Of a DNA stretch of 64,000 bases, positions 11,359 to 22,775 are shown in pieces. The stretch's first letter is position 1. Every line of letters begins with the position of its first letter. Source of the stretch: Mucor racemosus (Eukaryota > Mucoromycota > Mucoromycetes > Mucorales > Mucoraceae). Location of the stretch: positions 1,178,001-1,242,000 of the forward strand of contig JAPEHQ010000015.1 in assembly GCA_027405735.1 (NCBI GenBank), written 5' to 3'. The translations under genes and the position numbers were made by a program. Under the pieces are notes generated by a model, which saw nothing but the letters and a program-made list of their open reading frames with translations, had not been told where the DNA came from and made no database searches.

Positions 11359-12113
11359 ATGAAGGAAAGAAATTCCAAAAAAATCAAGCATGAAACAGCA
11401 AAGCTATCGCCTTATTTCAAAAAAGAGGAAACACAAACGATCAAGATTGAGACCAAAATTGAGCAAAATCTAAACGGTGTGCCTGACCTGCTAGATGATG
11501 ATTTAAGAGTCTTGTTTGTAGGTATAAATCCAGGACTAACAAGTGCTGCGAGAGGTCATCACTATGCTGGCCCAACAAATCACTTTTGGCCATGTCTATC
11601 TGAAAGTGGTCTGGTCAATCGTAGAGTTACATTTACAGAAGATGTAAATTTACCATCATTATTTCGATTGGGATTTACAAATTTAACAGCAAGAGCAAGT
11701 CGTAGACAGTCTGATTTGACACTTGCAGAACAAAGAGAGGGAATCCCAGTATTAAATCATAAATTTGAGACATTGCGCCCGAGAATTGCTTGTTTTGTTG
11801 GTAAAGGTATTTATGAAATATATTCAGGAAAGAAATGCAGCATAATGGGTCTTCAACCGAAAGAGCATAATATCAAATGGTCATCTGGAGATGGAGAAAC
11901 TGTCATGTTTGTTATGCCTAGCACAAGTGGCATTGTAACTGCATATCTAAAGCCTGATAAACTGAAGTAAGCTATGCGGAATTTCTCATACAAATCATAT
12001 CTAACCATTGCAATTGTAGGTTTTTTCAAGATTTATGCACAATATCACGACTGCAAGATGAGATTTATCCCCTACTGAATAATCAGCATCACATAAAATT
12101 AGAAAATCCGTAG
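11359..12113 (+). CDS. G/T(U) mismatch-specific DNA glycosylase (Mug/TDG/Thp1 family)
   Basis: Two exons (11359-11966, 12020-12113) give 233 aa. The family removes uracil or thymine opposite guanine, starting base excision repair in the nucleus. The N-terminus (about residues 1-45) is lysine-rich and disordered. The catalytic fold opens with LFVGINPGLTSAARGHHYAG, where N57 of GINPG is the catalytic asparagine position, followed by NHFWPCL. The second signature is VMPSTSG near the end of exon 1, matching the family's MPS(S/T)S loop that inserts into DNA. The TAG stop ends exon 2. The 53-nt intron has a GTAAGC donor. Substrate preference cannot be read from sequence. Confidence 0.92.
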
Positions 12114-12666
12114 TTGCAATACGGATTTAGAGTCTTAGATGCCCTAACATGTGCTTGAGGAAATTATATGCTAGACTTATTTTTTTCAAAATTTTCAATT
12201 TCTACAATTAAACACTTGATAAAAAAAATATAGAAAGAAAGATTATCATTTACTGATTATTTTCTACCAACATATATCATAATAAGTTGTGTCTTTTTGA
12301 GGCCTTAAAAATCGCTTGAACCAAAGTTCCATGTGCTCCGCCAGTGCGCTCAATGGAAATTTCGCTGAAAATATTAATATTTCCAAGCATGTATTTCTAA
12401 TTGAGTGTGTCCAGACCATGTATTTGCATATTGTTAATACTAAAAGAATACCCAATTTCAATTATTGATTAATAAATTCATAGTTATCAAGCATATTTAA
12501 CCTTGATTCATGTCAAAGACCATCATTTCAACGTTTAAAAAAGGTCACATTTGCACCTTTCCAGTTCACTTCCAAGCCTCAAATTTTTTTTGTTCAAAAA
12601 AATCGAAAGCATTACACAATTACAAGCAGTTTATACTTCTCTACTAATCGAGACTATCACTCCAAC
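12114..12666. other. Intergenic, glycosylase to RPC82
   Basis: AT-rich. A minus-strand open frame at 12264-12461 shows no recognised family. The right part is the RPC82 promoter. Confidence 0.4.
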
Positions 12667-14538
12667 ATGTCCTCTGAATCTCGTTTATGTAAAGAAATTT
12701 TAATAGAAGATTTCGGTCCTTTTGTTTCAGTAAGGAAAAGAGTTTTTTTTGTTTGATGAAATGTTGATTTTTAATTGTCTTCTATAGAAAGTAGGCCGTC
12801 AAATGCTCTTAAAAGGTCGTTTAACTCTTCCAGACTTGGTGCGTTTCACAAGTTTATCATCAAAGCAAGTGAGAGAATGTCTTGTTGTGCTTATTCAACA
12901 TGGCATTACTTTTTTCTCAGAGTCACCTGAAGGCAAAGCTGAGCCTACTTATTATACCACTGATGCCCAGAGAATTTTGATGCGTTTGCGTATGGGCTCT
13001 ATACTTCGAGATGTTGAGGATCGTTTTGGACAAGAGGTATTCATATTTGAAATTGATTTATATATATATATATACAATACTGATCTTATTATTCCATAGG
13101 CCATGACAATTTGTAAGCTTTTGTTTGCTAACGGACGTATGACATTGACAGCTGTTAAGAAATGGTTGATCGACGCTGGAAAAGAATCAAGTAAATATTT
13201 TCTGCATAATTTAATTAAACTTTAATCTAACAGCATTATTAGGATTAGATAAACATGTACAAACATTCACAGAACTTGTTTCAACTCATTATATTAGAGC
13301 AGTTATGCCAGAACACAGTCGTTCTACAATGGATCGTTATTTGGCAGCAGCAGAAAAAGAGACAGAAAAATACACCATTATGACAGCAAGAGAACTTCAG
13401 CATGTTAAAACTACAGCAAAAGCACAAATTGATGCAGAATATAGCTCAATTGAAACGGTTGGTATGAAACGTAAAGCATTAGATCCAATTGAATACCAAC
13501 GTAAACGTGCTGCTCTTGATGAATATGGAGGAGATGATGATTTTGATGAGTTGAATCAGGAAGAAGTAGACGAGAAGATTTTCTTTTCTGTAAATTACGA
13601 TAAATTCAACATGGTTTTTAGAAATGAATCCATTGTTGATTTTGCAACTGAACGTGTCAACCGTACAGCAGGTGAAATTGTAAAAGCATTTTTAGAATAT
13701 GGTAAAGATAAGATGCACTCTTTAAAGGAAGAAGATTCTCGTAAGTGTTTATCACGAATTCCAAACAGAAAGGCGTAATTAAATGTGTATTTCGTTTATA
13801 GCTTCTGCAACACCAATTCACATTGCAAATTTGATTGCAAAAACTGATATTGCAACTAGAGGAGATATCAGTTTACCAAAAGACCCTCTTGATCCTAAAA
13901 AGGGCCCTAGTCTGCAGGAGACAGTGCGCGGCTATATCACCTTACTAAAAACAGATACTGCAGGCTTTGTTAAATCTAAAGATGACAGAGGTGCTAATCA
14001 ATATGCTGTTAATTTTGCAAAATTACGCCATACAATGAAGAGAAGAGTTGTAGAAGGATTGGTTCGAGAACGTTATGGTGTTGCAACATGTCGTATTCTA
14101 AGAATTTTAATTGAACGCGGTAAATTGGATGAATCTCAAGTTCAAAAATTAGCCATGTTACCTCCTAAAGATACTAGAGAAAAGTTAGCATTGTTAAAAA
14201 CAAAGGGGTTTGTTGAAATTCAGGAGATTCCTAGATCTGCTGACCGTGCGCCTGGAAGATGTTTCCATTTGTGGTATGTCCCAATCGAAAAATGCTATGA
14301 GGAATTACTAGTTGATGCTTATCGTGCTATTTGTAATCTTCAACAACGTAAAGAATATGAACTTAGTATTCGTAAACGCTTGATTGATAAAACTTTGAGA
14401 AAGGATGTTTTGGAGAATCCAGATTTACTCGGTGCAGGTGAAAAGAAGGAAATTGCTAATATGGATAAAATTATTGAACGATTAGAAGTTGCTAAATCAA
14501 GAATGGATTCTGTAGTAATGATCCTGAGAGATTTTTAG
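12667..14538 (+). CDS. RPC82: RNA polymerase III subunit RPC82/RPC3 (C62)
   Basis: Five exons (12667-12729, 12788-13036, 13100-13190, 13234-13740, 13802-14538) join in phase to 548 aa. RPC82 is part of the RPC82-RPC34-RPC31 subcomplex that melts promoters and recruits TFIIIB to make tRNA and 5S RNA. The start MSSESRLCKEILIEDFG, the first winged-helix (GRLTLPDLVRFTSLSSKQVRECLVVLIQHG) and the later winged-helix with RRVVEGLVRERYGVATCRILRIL and PPKDTREKLALLKTKGFVEIQEIPRSADRAPGR match the family. Length is typical for fungi (about 550-650). A coiled-coil-like acidic C-terminus ends at the TAG. An AATAAA signal follows at 14550-14555. Confidence 0.93.
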
Positions 14539-14549
14539 ATTCTTTTTTT

Positions 14550-14555
14550 AATAAA
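14550..14555 (+). terminator. AATAAA polyadenylation signal after RPC82
   Basis: A canonical AATAAA 12 bp after the RPC82 stop codon. Its role is assumed from position. Confidence 0.4.
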
Positions 14556-14740
14556 CAATAATACATTAAGCAAGGAGTTGTATTGTCTTGTGTTGTATGA
14601 AGAAAGTAAGGGGAGGTCAGTTTATAATGTCACTCCTTCCTCGCAATATAGCAAATAATCTCGAGTATAAAAGTTATTAATCATAATGCATTAAAACTCT
14701 TTTTCTTTTTTTTTTCTTTTTACATTATTCAGTACATAAT

Positions 14741-15057
14741 ATGGTTGCTATTTATCCTTTAGAAACATTCACAAAAAGTGAGAAAATCAAAGACAAATCA
14801 CCTAAAAGATATATCATTTCTCAGCAAATGCACCATTGGAAACAAACATACAAATCAGTCAAATGCAACATCTTAAATAAATTACAATTGAACTCAAGTA
14901 AAGAAGTCTATACGCTTTTATCAAAGTAGGTTCTTGAAAATATATTTACAAGCAACATCTCAGCCAAATATGCCGTAACTAATCTTTATACAGTACAATG
15001 TGTCAGTTACATGCTGGCTTTTTCGTACCTTCTAATGCAGGCTATCACAAAATATAA
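14741..15057 (+). CDS. Small unrecognised spliced gene, 82 aa
   Basis: I do not recognise this product. Exons 14741-14925 and 14994-15057 join in phase across a 68-nt intron with a GTAGGT donor, a TAACTAAT branch-like word and a CAG acceptor. The protein is basic, begins MVAIYPLETFTKSEKIKDK and ends CQLHAGFFVPSNAGYHKI. No signal peptide or membrane segment is visible. The branch site near the acceptor and continued coding past it favour a real gene, but the short length keeps this tentative. Confidence 0.5.
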
Positions 15058-15583
15058 GGCAAACCCTTTTTCATCACTACTACTATATACCATTAATCCT
15101 ATAATATCGCCTTTTATATTCTTTATATAATTTTCTTGTAATAAACATCTTATTCAGATACTTGTCTTCGTTTGATTTTATTATAAATTGATAGCGTTTT
15201 GCATAATTATGCTCCGGTCTCAGTTTTATCCGTATTTTACGTTTTCCTGATCCGATGTAGGGCACACTACTTTTATAATTTGATTTTCGTTAAAATCGGT
15301 GAGAAAGCTATCAAAAAGTTTTGAATATAATATAATCATAATCCGAGTACTGTATATTTTGATTGAAAACGTAATTTCAATGTTGAAATATTATTATTTA
15401 AAATAAAAATTGCATTGACAGCGTAATTACTACTTTAAACTACTTTATAAACTTGCGCCCCCACCCTCCTTTCTTTGCTCGATGGATTCATTGGCCTGTC
15501 ATGGAAATAACAATATAAAAAGCTAAATCCCAAATAAAAACCTTAGTTACTTTTGTTCTCTTCTTTTCTCTTGTGAAAAAAAA
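15058..15583. other. Intergenic spacer
   Basis: AT-rich. A minus-strand basic open frame (15083-15265) looks like chance translation. The pyrimidine-rich stretch at 15546-15573 directly precedes the next gene and probably belongs to its promoter. Confidence 0.4.
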
Positions 15584-16048
15584 ATGTATTCAAAACTTAT
15601 CACCACAAGAAAAAACACAATTGAGGAGGTACAAGTTTATGTTTCGATCTAATTGTTTTAAACATTTGAACTGAACACATGTACAATAGGTAAAAATATT
15701 CAATCCTTCAGAAAAAGGTGAATTGTGGGAATGCCATTTCTGCGACCCTTCTCGTACGGTTTATAAGCTTGCAGTACCGCCTGCACATGAAACAGAAAGA
15801 ATGTTTTACGTAAAAAGACTTATAAGAGAACACGTTGAATTACATCAAAAGGATTTGTTGAGTACAATGATGAGTGAAAAAGATTATGAATTTGTATGTA
15901 AAGAGAGTTTTTTTTTTCTTATCATCTATTATATATTAACACTGATTCAATTCAGGCTAGAGCAGAAAGTGTCAAAAGAGTTCGTCAATGGATTCATGGG
16001 ACGATTTCAGTTCGTAAACTCTATAAAGATAACCCACTTCAAGATTAA
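15584..16048 (+). CDS. Small unrecognised spliced gene with a CxxC pair, 113 aa
   Basis: I do not recognise the family. Three exons (15584-15628, 15690-15893, 15956-16048) join in phase to 113 aa. It begins MYSKLITTRKNTIEEVKIF, then WECHFCDPSRTVYKLAVPP with a Cys-x-x-Cys pair, followed by REHVELH, which offers histidines in a spacing that could complete a zinc finger. A charged helix (SVKRVRQWIHGTISVRKLYK) lies near the end. No signal peptide or membrane segment is seen. Consistent introns with good donors and acceptors argue for a real gene. A zinc-binding or nucleic-acid role is only a possibility. Confidence 0.65.
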
Positions 16049-17169
16049 ACTTTTCTAGTAAAAACATAATCGCACTCTAGCTAATGTGTATATTTTGGAA
16101 TTGCATATCAAACAAAATACTCATGTATACAAAAAAAAAAAATTCAAAAAAAAAAACATAACCATTGCAAAAAGACCTTTCCTTGTAAATATACCAATAA
16201 TTCTATGATCGAAAAGCTCTCCCCCCCCCCCTCCTTTTTTTTTTTTAATCTGCTATAAATACCTATCGTGATTTAATAAAGAATTATACTAGTACAACTA
16301 TTATATGTTTTCGCTTTTAAAACATCAAAGAAAATAAAGATGAAACATTAAAGGATTATGTAACGGTATCTTTCACCGATGAAAATTGTACGACGATATC
16401 AAACACTTGCTGTTGTGATACGATCACGGCCCTTTTTTTGCGATTTTCTCGCCCCCCTGAATTTTTTAAAACAATTTTTTCAATACCACAAAATTTGAAC
16501 TAATTAAAATAAAAGTATTAAGCATATTTTTGAAGAATTTTTAAATTGTTTCCATATTTTTTATTTTACAAAAAAATAGATAATTGAAAGTAGAAATAAT
16601 AAACCTTTAACTAACACAAATTGCAAAAAAAATGAACGCATAAAGATCAGGGCGTTTGAATCACAAAAGTGGAATCTGACCATTGGATTGAAAAAGTAAA
16701 AATGCATATAATTAATGAAATTATATTTTAATTAATTGTTTACATAGAACATTTTATTCTGCATTGAATCATGTAATGTTTAAAAAATATATTTGTCACA
16801 AATCTTTTGCAAAATTAACAACAAATTTTGGCTTTTTTTGTACCAAAGGTCCCTGTTTTGCGCATTTTTTCATAATTTACTGCTATTATATGATAGGTCT
16901 AGCGGATATCTACAAAACAAAAGTCGATTCATGGTTTTAACCGCATTTTTAGTAGAGAAAGTCAGATTTTCTATTAAACTTATGAAATTTTTACACTGGG
17001 GGTCGAGGAATACATTCACTTTCATAGCCAGGAAGGTTTCAGCCAATTTAAATGCATCAATTTTGCTATTTGACTTTAAAACCATCTTTTAAGCAATGAT
17101 CCTACCCAACAAGGCTTGTTATAATTAACTAGTGAACCAATAGAACTCAGAATCCTAGCTATTTAAAAA
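16049..17169. other. Spacer grading into repeat sequence
   Basis: Begins with A-runs (16130-16156), a C/T tract (16220-16249) and then AT-rich sequence. Open frames at 16793-17092 on the plus strand and 16870-17085 on the minus strand are low-complexity and resemble parts of repeat A in wording. No gene was seen. Confidence 0.35.
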
Positions 17170-18510
17170 TTTCATAGCGCATTACATGCTACTTATTCGT
17201 AAAAATATTTTGCATCTCGCAAAAGACTCAAAAACACGTAAAATTCACTGCTTTTTCCTTGAAAACTGGGTCTCATTTTTCATCCCTGCTCTACTTTTTG
17301 TTTTCGCTAAATGACACCAAGAAAAAATTATATGTCAATGTACCTGAGATGTTCAGCTTTAATTCAAAAACAAGTATCCGGAAATATCCTATTTTTTGCA
17401 GTTGGTATTAATTTTTCAGTGCTAAGGTTTCAGATTTTTTACGCGTATTTCACTGCTAATGGATTGAAAACTTTGAGGTTTCATATCTCCAGAAATAATT
17501 AAGCTATACTAACACTTCTTAATAATGAAACTTACTTTTTTTGAAGTGCTCTATAATATATTTTAATATAAAAAAATTTTGAGCACTTTTGTTTCTTTTT
17601 TTTCATTTTTTGACATTTTTGCAGTAGATTTCAAAATATTGGTTAAATTAAGCAACAAGTTTTTTGCATTTATGTCATTAAGCTCGTGAAGCTCTCTCGG
17701 ATCCAATTTAGAGTTTTTCAAAATATTGATTTTTCGTGGAGATATCCTCAAAAATGTGTACAAAAATATACCTTCATTTCTAGTTTCCATTTTCCCCTTA
17801 TTATGTACCCTCATCCCAAATTCTGAATCTAAAAAAAAAATGGACAAAAATCTTGTTTTCTCTACGAAAAATGCAGTTAGACGATTTTGCAATAGATCAA
17901 TCGATAGATATTTTTGTTGTACATCCTTTCCATTATTTACATTTGAGACATATTTATAGAAAACGTTATGAATCTCTAAAAAACGTTCAAAATTGCAATT
18001 GCATTTTGTACAAAATTTAATGTCAAACAATTAATGCCTCTATTTAGTTGCTTGATTTATTACAATCGATTTTAAGTCAACTTTGATAATTGCTAAGCCT
18101 GTGCGCTTATATTCTGGTATGAATCCTTTGATTTTCAGATAGTTACCAATGACCCATAGAGGAAATATGTATTATTTTTGAAAAACTGATGGTATTCGAC
18201 TTAATTTTAAGCGAAAAGATTCGAAAACCATCTGAAACCTACTGTTTAAAACCGTAGAAAACCAACAACTAAAATCCTACTTCGGCGAATTTCAACCCTA
18301 ATAACTTTCAGCTTTACATCAAAGTCGGTACACACCTTTGACACAATGATCTAAAATTATAACTTTCATAACCTACTGTGTATAGAGAAAATCATTGTTG
18401 AAGTGCACTTATAGCTTACTGTGCACTTTATTCAAAGCAATTGAAAATATGATCTTTATGAATACTAATTTAAATAAGTTGCCCCTCTACATGGACATAG
18501 ATATGAATAA
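17170..18510 (+). repeat. Repeat A, copy 2
   Basis: Matches copy 3 (48540 onward) in order. It starts near 'agactcaaaaac', runs through the 'gggtctcatttttcatccc' word, then the segment with 'gtggagatatcctcaaaaatg', and ends near 'ctacatggacatag'. The minus strand keeps an open frame of 155 codons (17563-18030) whose central part (RISPRKINILKNSKL) is shared by other A copies. Confidence 0.8.
17563..18030 (-). CDS. Open frame inside repeat A, unrecognised
   Basis: A 155-codon frame. Its middle and end (EFGMRVH..RISPRKINILKNSKLDPRELHELND) recur with similar residues in copy 3 (48946-49245, minus) and copy 4 (about 60840-61080, plus, with a stop). No family is recognised. The conservation is at DNA level as well, so it may be a remnant rather than a working gene. 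Confidence 0.25.
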   Translation of the reverse strand: MFDIKFCTKCNCNFERFLEIHNVFYKYVSNVNNGKDVQQKYLSIDLLQNRLTAFFVEKTRFLSIFFLDSEFGMRVHNKGKMETRNEGIFLYTFLRISPRKINILKNSKLDPRELHELNDINAKNLLLNLTNILKSTAKMSKNEKKETKVLKIFLY

Positions 18511-18787
18511 ATACTATAAGTGCGTTGCGTCCACAACTCTGCATACATTTCTTGGTTAAGATTATTATTGCACAGTTTGATATGATAAGTTTGTTGACCC
18601 AGGAGATTATATCAATCTCAAAGCTAAAATACATATTAAATCATTTAATAAAGTAAAGAAAAATTTTTATAAAATGGCACAGCACACTAAACTTAAGGAA
18701 ATTTATCATAAGATGGAAACATCTTCTTTTATATTCACATTCTCTAATTATATGACTAATCTAAATGAGTCTATTTATATATATATA
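18511..18787. other. Spacer before the MITE
   Basis: AT-rich, ending in a TATATA tract that forms the MITE target site. Nothing else was seen. Confidence 0.3.
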
Positions 18788-19283
18788 CAGTCGTGATTCG
18801 ATTTAGTGGACTCATAAATAACGGATTTTCGATTTAATGGACAGTTTGAAATCTCCCGTTTTTTTTTTAATAATTTTACTGCCTAAATCCACTGAATCGA
18901 TTCAGTGGATAGTGGACAATTTTGTTTCTACCAGTCCACTATATTAGTAAAATATAAATACTATTGGATAAAACTGTATTTAGCCGGCAATAGCTTGATC
19001 TGGTAGCCATGAAATTAGAAGAAATATGGAGAGTAACTAAATCACGTGCCTAATTTACCTCAGTTTTTTAATAAATTTCTTGTTATTCACTGTTCAATTC
19101 AGTTGCTCGAATATGAAAAGTTTTTATTAAAAATATTGTTTAATACTATAAACTAGTAACGCCTTTTTATTCTCATTTTTTGATCCAGTATTACGGAAAA
19201 TGATTTATTCGATTTAGTGGAAAATTCGATTTAGTGGACACTTTTCTCCCTCCCAACGATTCCACTAAATCGAATCACGACTG
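18788..19283. mobile_element. Tc1/mariner- or pogo-like MITE
   Basis: A 496-bp unit flanked by TA (18786-18787 and 19284-19285). The ends are a perfect inverted repeat of 23 bp starting CAGTCGTGATTCGATT. Short direct copies of TTCGATTTAGTGGA and its complement recur just inside both ends. A 22-bp perfect palindrome centred on ATCGAT is at 18888-18909. It has no transposase frame, so it is non-autonomous. TA target duplication and CAGT-type ends point to the Tc1/mariner/pogo superfamily. Confidence 0.85.
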
Positions 19284-20937
19284 TATATATATTCCAATCA
19301 AGTTTAGATAATGCACGCTAATTTTATATTACTAGTAAAACACTGCGACTAATTCTTATTGAATAAGCAGCGAATACGCAGGTAATACGACGAATATATT
19401 ACCTTACAAGGGAATTCGGCATTGTAATTCGTTCATATTACCTTGTGGGATACGATGGTAAAACTCGCATATTACATGCATACTCTAACGTTTTACTCAA
19501 CATTTGATACACTCTAATGGCTCTCTATATTCCTAAATCTATTTTTATCCGCCCACTTTGGCCATATTACCATCGTATTACACCGCTTTCAGCTAAAATA
19601 TGCTGAGGGTTATATGTAAATAATGATTATTTCCAAAAAAAATAAAATAAAGACTACAGGTGACTATATCTAGGAGAAAATAGGGTCTTTATTACTAAGT
19701 TAAATAAGGAAACCCTGAACCATTTCATGTCCTGGATTCTAAAGGTATTTATTTATTTCAATTCCATTTAGATATGTCAGGTTCAATATGGAACTGGAAC
19801 GAGATCTAACATAAATAGCAGGCAAAAAACCTACATATGCCGCTACCACTATAAAGAAAAAATCTCCTAAGTCTCTTAATTGTGCCATATTAAGACGAAA
19901 TCCAAAAAATCAGCAGTAAAAATGTTTTTCTTTTCTTTAATGTGGCACATGTTATATCAAAAGATACTAATATAAAAATACTCTGCTAAAAGATACATTT
20001 TATTAATTCATGGGTGCTTCATATTTATATGTTTTCTAGATAGTTATATGATTATTAATATTATTAATAAATTGCCAGGTATTGAGGTACTTTATATGAT
20101 TTGTTCCCAAATCATATACAATGGAATTTGTGGAATTGGAAATCTGTGATTGTATCATTTGGATAAGATATAGGATTGCTTATGTTTCATTGTTGCCAAT
20201 GTTCCTGATAGTCGCTGTTGATGCTGCTACTGGTTAAGTATGGCATTTAGTATGAGTTACTAAATGCTATGCCATGTTGGATTTCAATAGTTGTTCCTGG
20301 ATTTTTACATCTGGGTAAACTTCTGATATATCAGCACAATTAAGAAAATTAAGAGTTTTTTTCTTCATAGCGTACTATTGGTGTTTACATGAGAAAAATA
20401 CATTATTCTATTTTCTAGTATTCCTTTGATTTCAATACATGTTTGCTTATTATTGGTCTGTATTAAATTGTATTGTCCAGATGTTATTGCTTCATTGGAT
20501 ATATTACCATTAACATTATTATTCAATTATTGGGTTGTTGCTTTGGCATCTATTATCTAAATCCTCTACTTTCGTTGTGCTTATATTGTTTTTAAGCTTT
20601 CTAATAATTCGATAAATTCACTTTTCTTGGGTCGATATCAATAGAATAATGGGGTAAAAAAATTTATTTGGAAAAATATTATAATACAAGAATTCATAGC
20701 ATATATTATATTAAATTGGTACCAATTTGACTACTTCTGGATGGACCTCGGCCAGATACAATATACTTACCTTTAAAATACTACAGATACAGTACTTAGT
20801 TCTTCAGCTCAAATTAAAAAGATTGAAATTAGAAGAAAAAAACTTGGATCGACAGTATTTTTTTGGTTCAGTTATAAACTCTTGAGTGTAGCTTTTAAAA
20901 AAATGTTTTTTTATTATAAATTGAATATATTATGGTC
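19284..20937. other. Spacer of unassigned sequence
   Basis: No gene was recognised. A stretch at 19382-19590 has imperfect inverted words around GTAATACGA but no target duplication, so it is left unnamed. The rest is AT-rich without clear repeat partners in the window. Confidence 0.35.
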
Positions 20938-21130
20938 CACATTTTTGCCAATGGTTATTCTTCCAAAAAAAGCACCGAACAATTTCCGGACGCGGTCGTC
21001 TAGTAATATTTCCAAACTGTAAATTTCTAGAAAAAACTACCGGACACTCCGGACGCGACTGTTTAAATATATCTAGCAGCTGTGCAATGCAGGTATCGAG
21101 ATTTGATATGAAAATTAAGGTTCGACTGTA
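20938..21130 (+). repeat. Repeat E, copy 1
   Basis: About 190 bp that recur at 33644-33840, including 'atttttgccaatgg', 'accggac' and 'gcaggtatcgagattt'-like words. It contains two near-repeats of the word 'ggacgcg' (here ggacgcggt and ggacgcgac). In both places it precedes repeat B material, so it may be part of a larger unit. Confidence 0.65.
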
Positions 21131-21189
21131 TAGGAAGTTATTGGAAGGCTTATTTTATCTAAATAATAATGTCATTCCTGATTTGTTAA

Positions 21190-22260
21190 GCCGCAGGAAG
21201 GACCTGATTGTGAGCCTTATGGAGTGTCGATGGATCCTGAATACAGTATTTGTATGAAATGCCTACTATTATTTTGAATAAGGTATTGCAACTGTCCGAC
21301 ACTTGCCAAAATTGGCCTATATTTTTGAGGAAAAAGAAGGAAGACCGACCAGACAAATGGCGGGCTCAATTGGACAAGGAGGAACAAAATTTTGAAATGA
21401 TCGTCAATGTTGTTTGGCGTTTGAATTTTAATCATAACAATGGTAGTAAAGAAGCTTCTACATTAAAATTTATTGTGTTTTCTCGTTCTGCTGACTTAGT
21501 TGAAGACTTTCATTATGGTTTTGGTCATTCTGGATTATCAACTGTGTGACATTTATTAAACTCTCGTATGTGGTGGCCGTCTATGAGGAAAGATATTAAA
21601 TAATTGGTTGCAAACATGTACTGAATCCCAGTTACACTCTCTAATAAAAAAAATACACCATGTGTCTATGAGGCCATTAGAAGGTTCGGTTCCTTTCGCT
21701 CGTTGGCACATCGACTTTATTGGTGAATTAGAATTACCCAAGACTATCAATGGTAATTGATGAATTTTTATGGCTGTTGATTGAAGTCCAAATTGGCCTA
21801 TTGCTCGCGCCCTCAATTCTTTTACGGCTAATGAAATTGTGATAAAATTTGGTTGCCCTATTGAATTAGTTTCTGACCGTGGCGCCAAATTTTTGAGTAA
21901 AATTTTGAAACAGTAGTATATGCGTAAGATTCGATCAAACTATATGTTACCTCAGCATTTTATCCTAGAACTAATTCAAAGTGCTAGAGACTGAACCAAA
22001 TTTTCAAACATATGCTCACTAAATATGCCAAAGAGTAAGTTCATAGTTGGGATGAATATATTGATTCTGCTTTGTTCTCTTGTCGCATTAGACAGCATGC
22101 AACAATAGGTTATACTCCTTTCTATTTAGTATATGGTCAAGATACAGTCCTTCCTGGGAATCCTCGTCGACCTTTTATGGATTCATTGACTGACGAGGAT
22201 CCTGAATTAATAGCGGAGGATGTCCTTGCGAGAATGTGATATTGATTTATAGAGATTTTG
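21190..22260 (+). pseudogene. Dead Ty3-type integrase fragment
   Basis: Frames broken by many stops and shifts can still be read as a retroelement integrase. They include the zinc-binding region with FHYGFGHSGLST then MWWPSMRKDI, the catalytic-core start WHIDFIGEL, a later ELVSDRGAKFLS, and the downstream GYTPFYLVYGQDTVLP. The order fits Ty3/mdg4 integrases. No LTRs are seen, and the fragment sits between repeat E and repeat B material. It differs in residues from the integrase at 26547-26819. Confidence 0.7.
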
Positions 22261-22439
22261 TAAATTAAAATCAACGTAAAAGTACCGTTTATCAGAATGA
22301 ATTAAAAAATATGGGTTTATATTGTTACTGGAATTGTGTGATAAGATCTAATGGTGGACCCTTGTCCATTAGATGTAACAATAGAAATTATTACTAATTG
22401 ATAAATGTGTATGGATATAATATGTTATGACACTACGGC

Positions 22440-22775
22440 CAACCTGTGCTGCACAAGATAATTTTGTTGTGCCCAGGTGGGCTGCACACTATAGCCTGAG
22501 CTGTTGTGCCCACTGAATATAACTAAAAGATAACAAGATGCACACGGGCACAACAAAAGAAAATGCACACGAGCACAATGCTAAGCCTATATTTGCATAA
22601 TTATAGATTCTGTCCATGTGCATGACATTAATCCCATGTGCGCATAATAGTAGCATTGCCCATAAGCATATTATTATCCCTATTTGTGCATAATAATAAA
22701 TATAATCATGAGGATAATGAACTGATCGTATAGGCACAAATTGGTTTGTACATGAGCATCGTACAGTTCTCAAAA
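22440..22775. repeat. Cluster of GCACA/TGTGC motifs, copy 1
   Basis: More than ten short GTGCCC, GGGCACA, GAGCACA and TGTGCATA words in both orientations within about 330 bp. The same block recurs at 34015-34330. Dense short motifs in both orientations are typical of subterminal regions of DNA transposons. A minus-strand open frame here is low-complexity. Confidence 0.5.

Noticed and set aside
19382..19590. A possible MITE with GTAATACGA inverted words
   Set aside because: The inverted words are short and imperfect and no target duplication could be found.
22489..22773. A 94-codon minus-strand frame
   Set aside because: It translates the repeated TGTGC/GCACA words and is not kept intact in the second copy.
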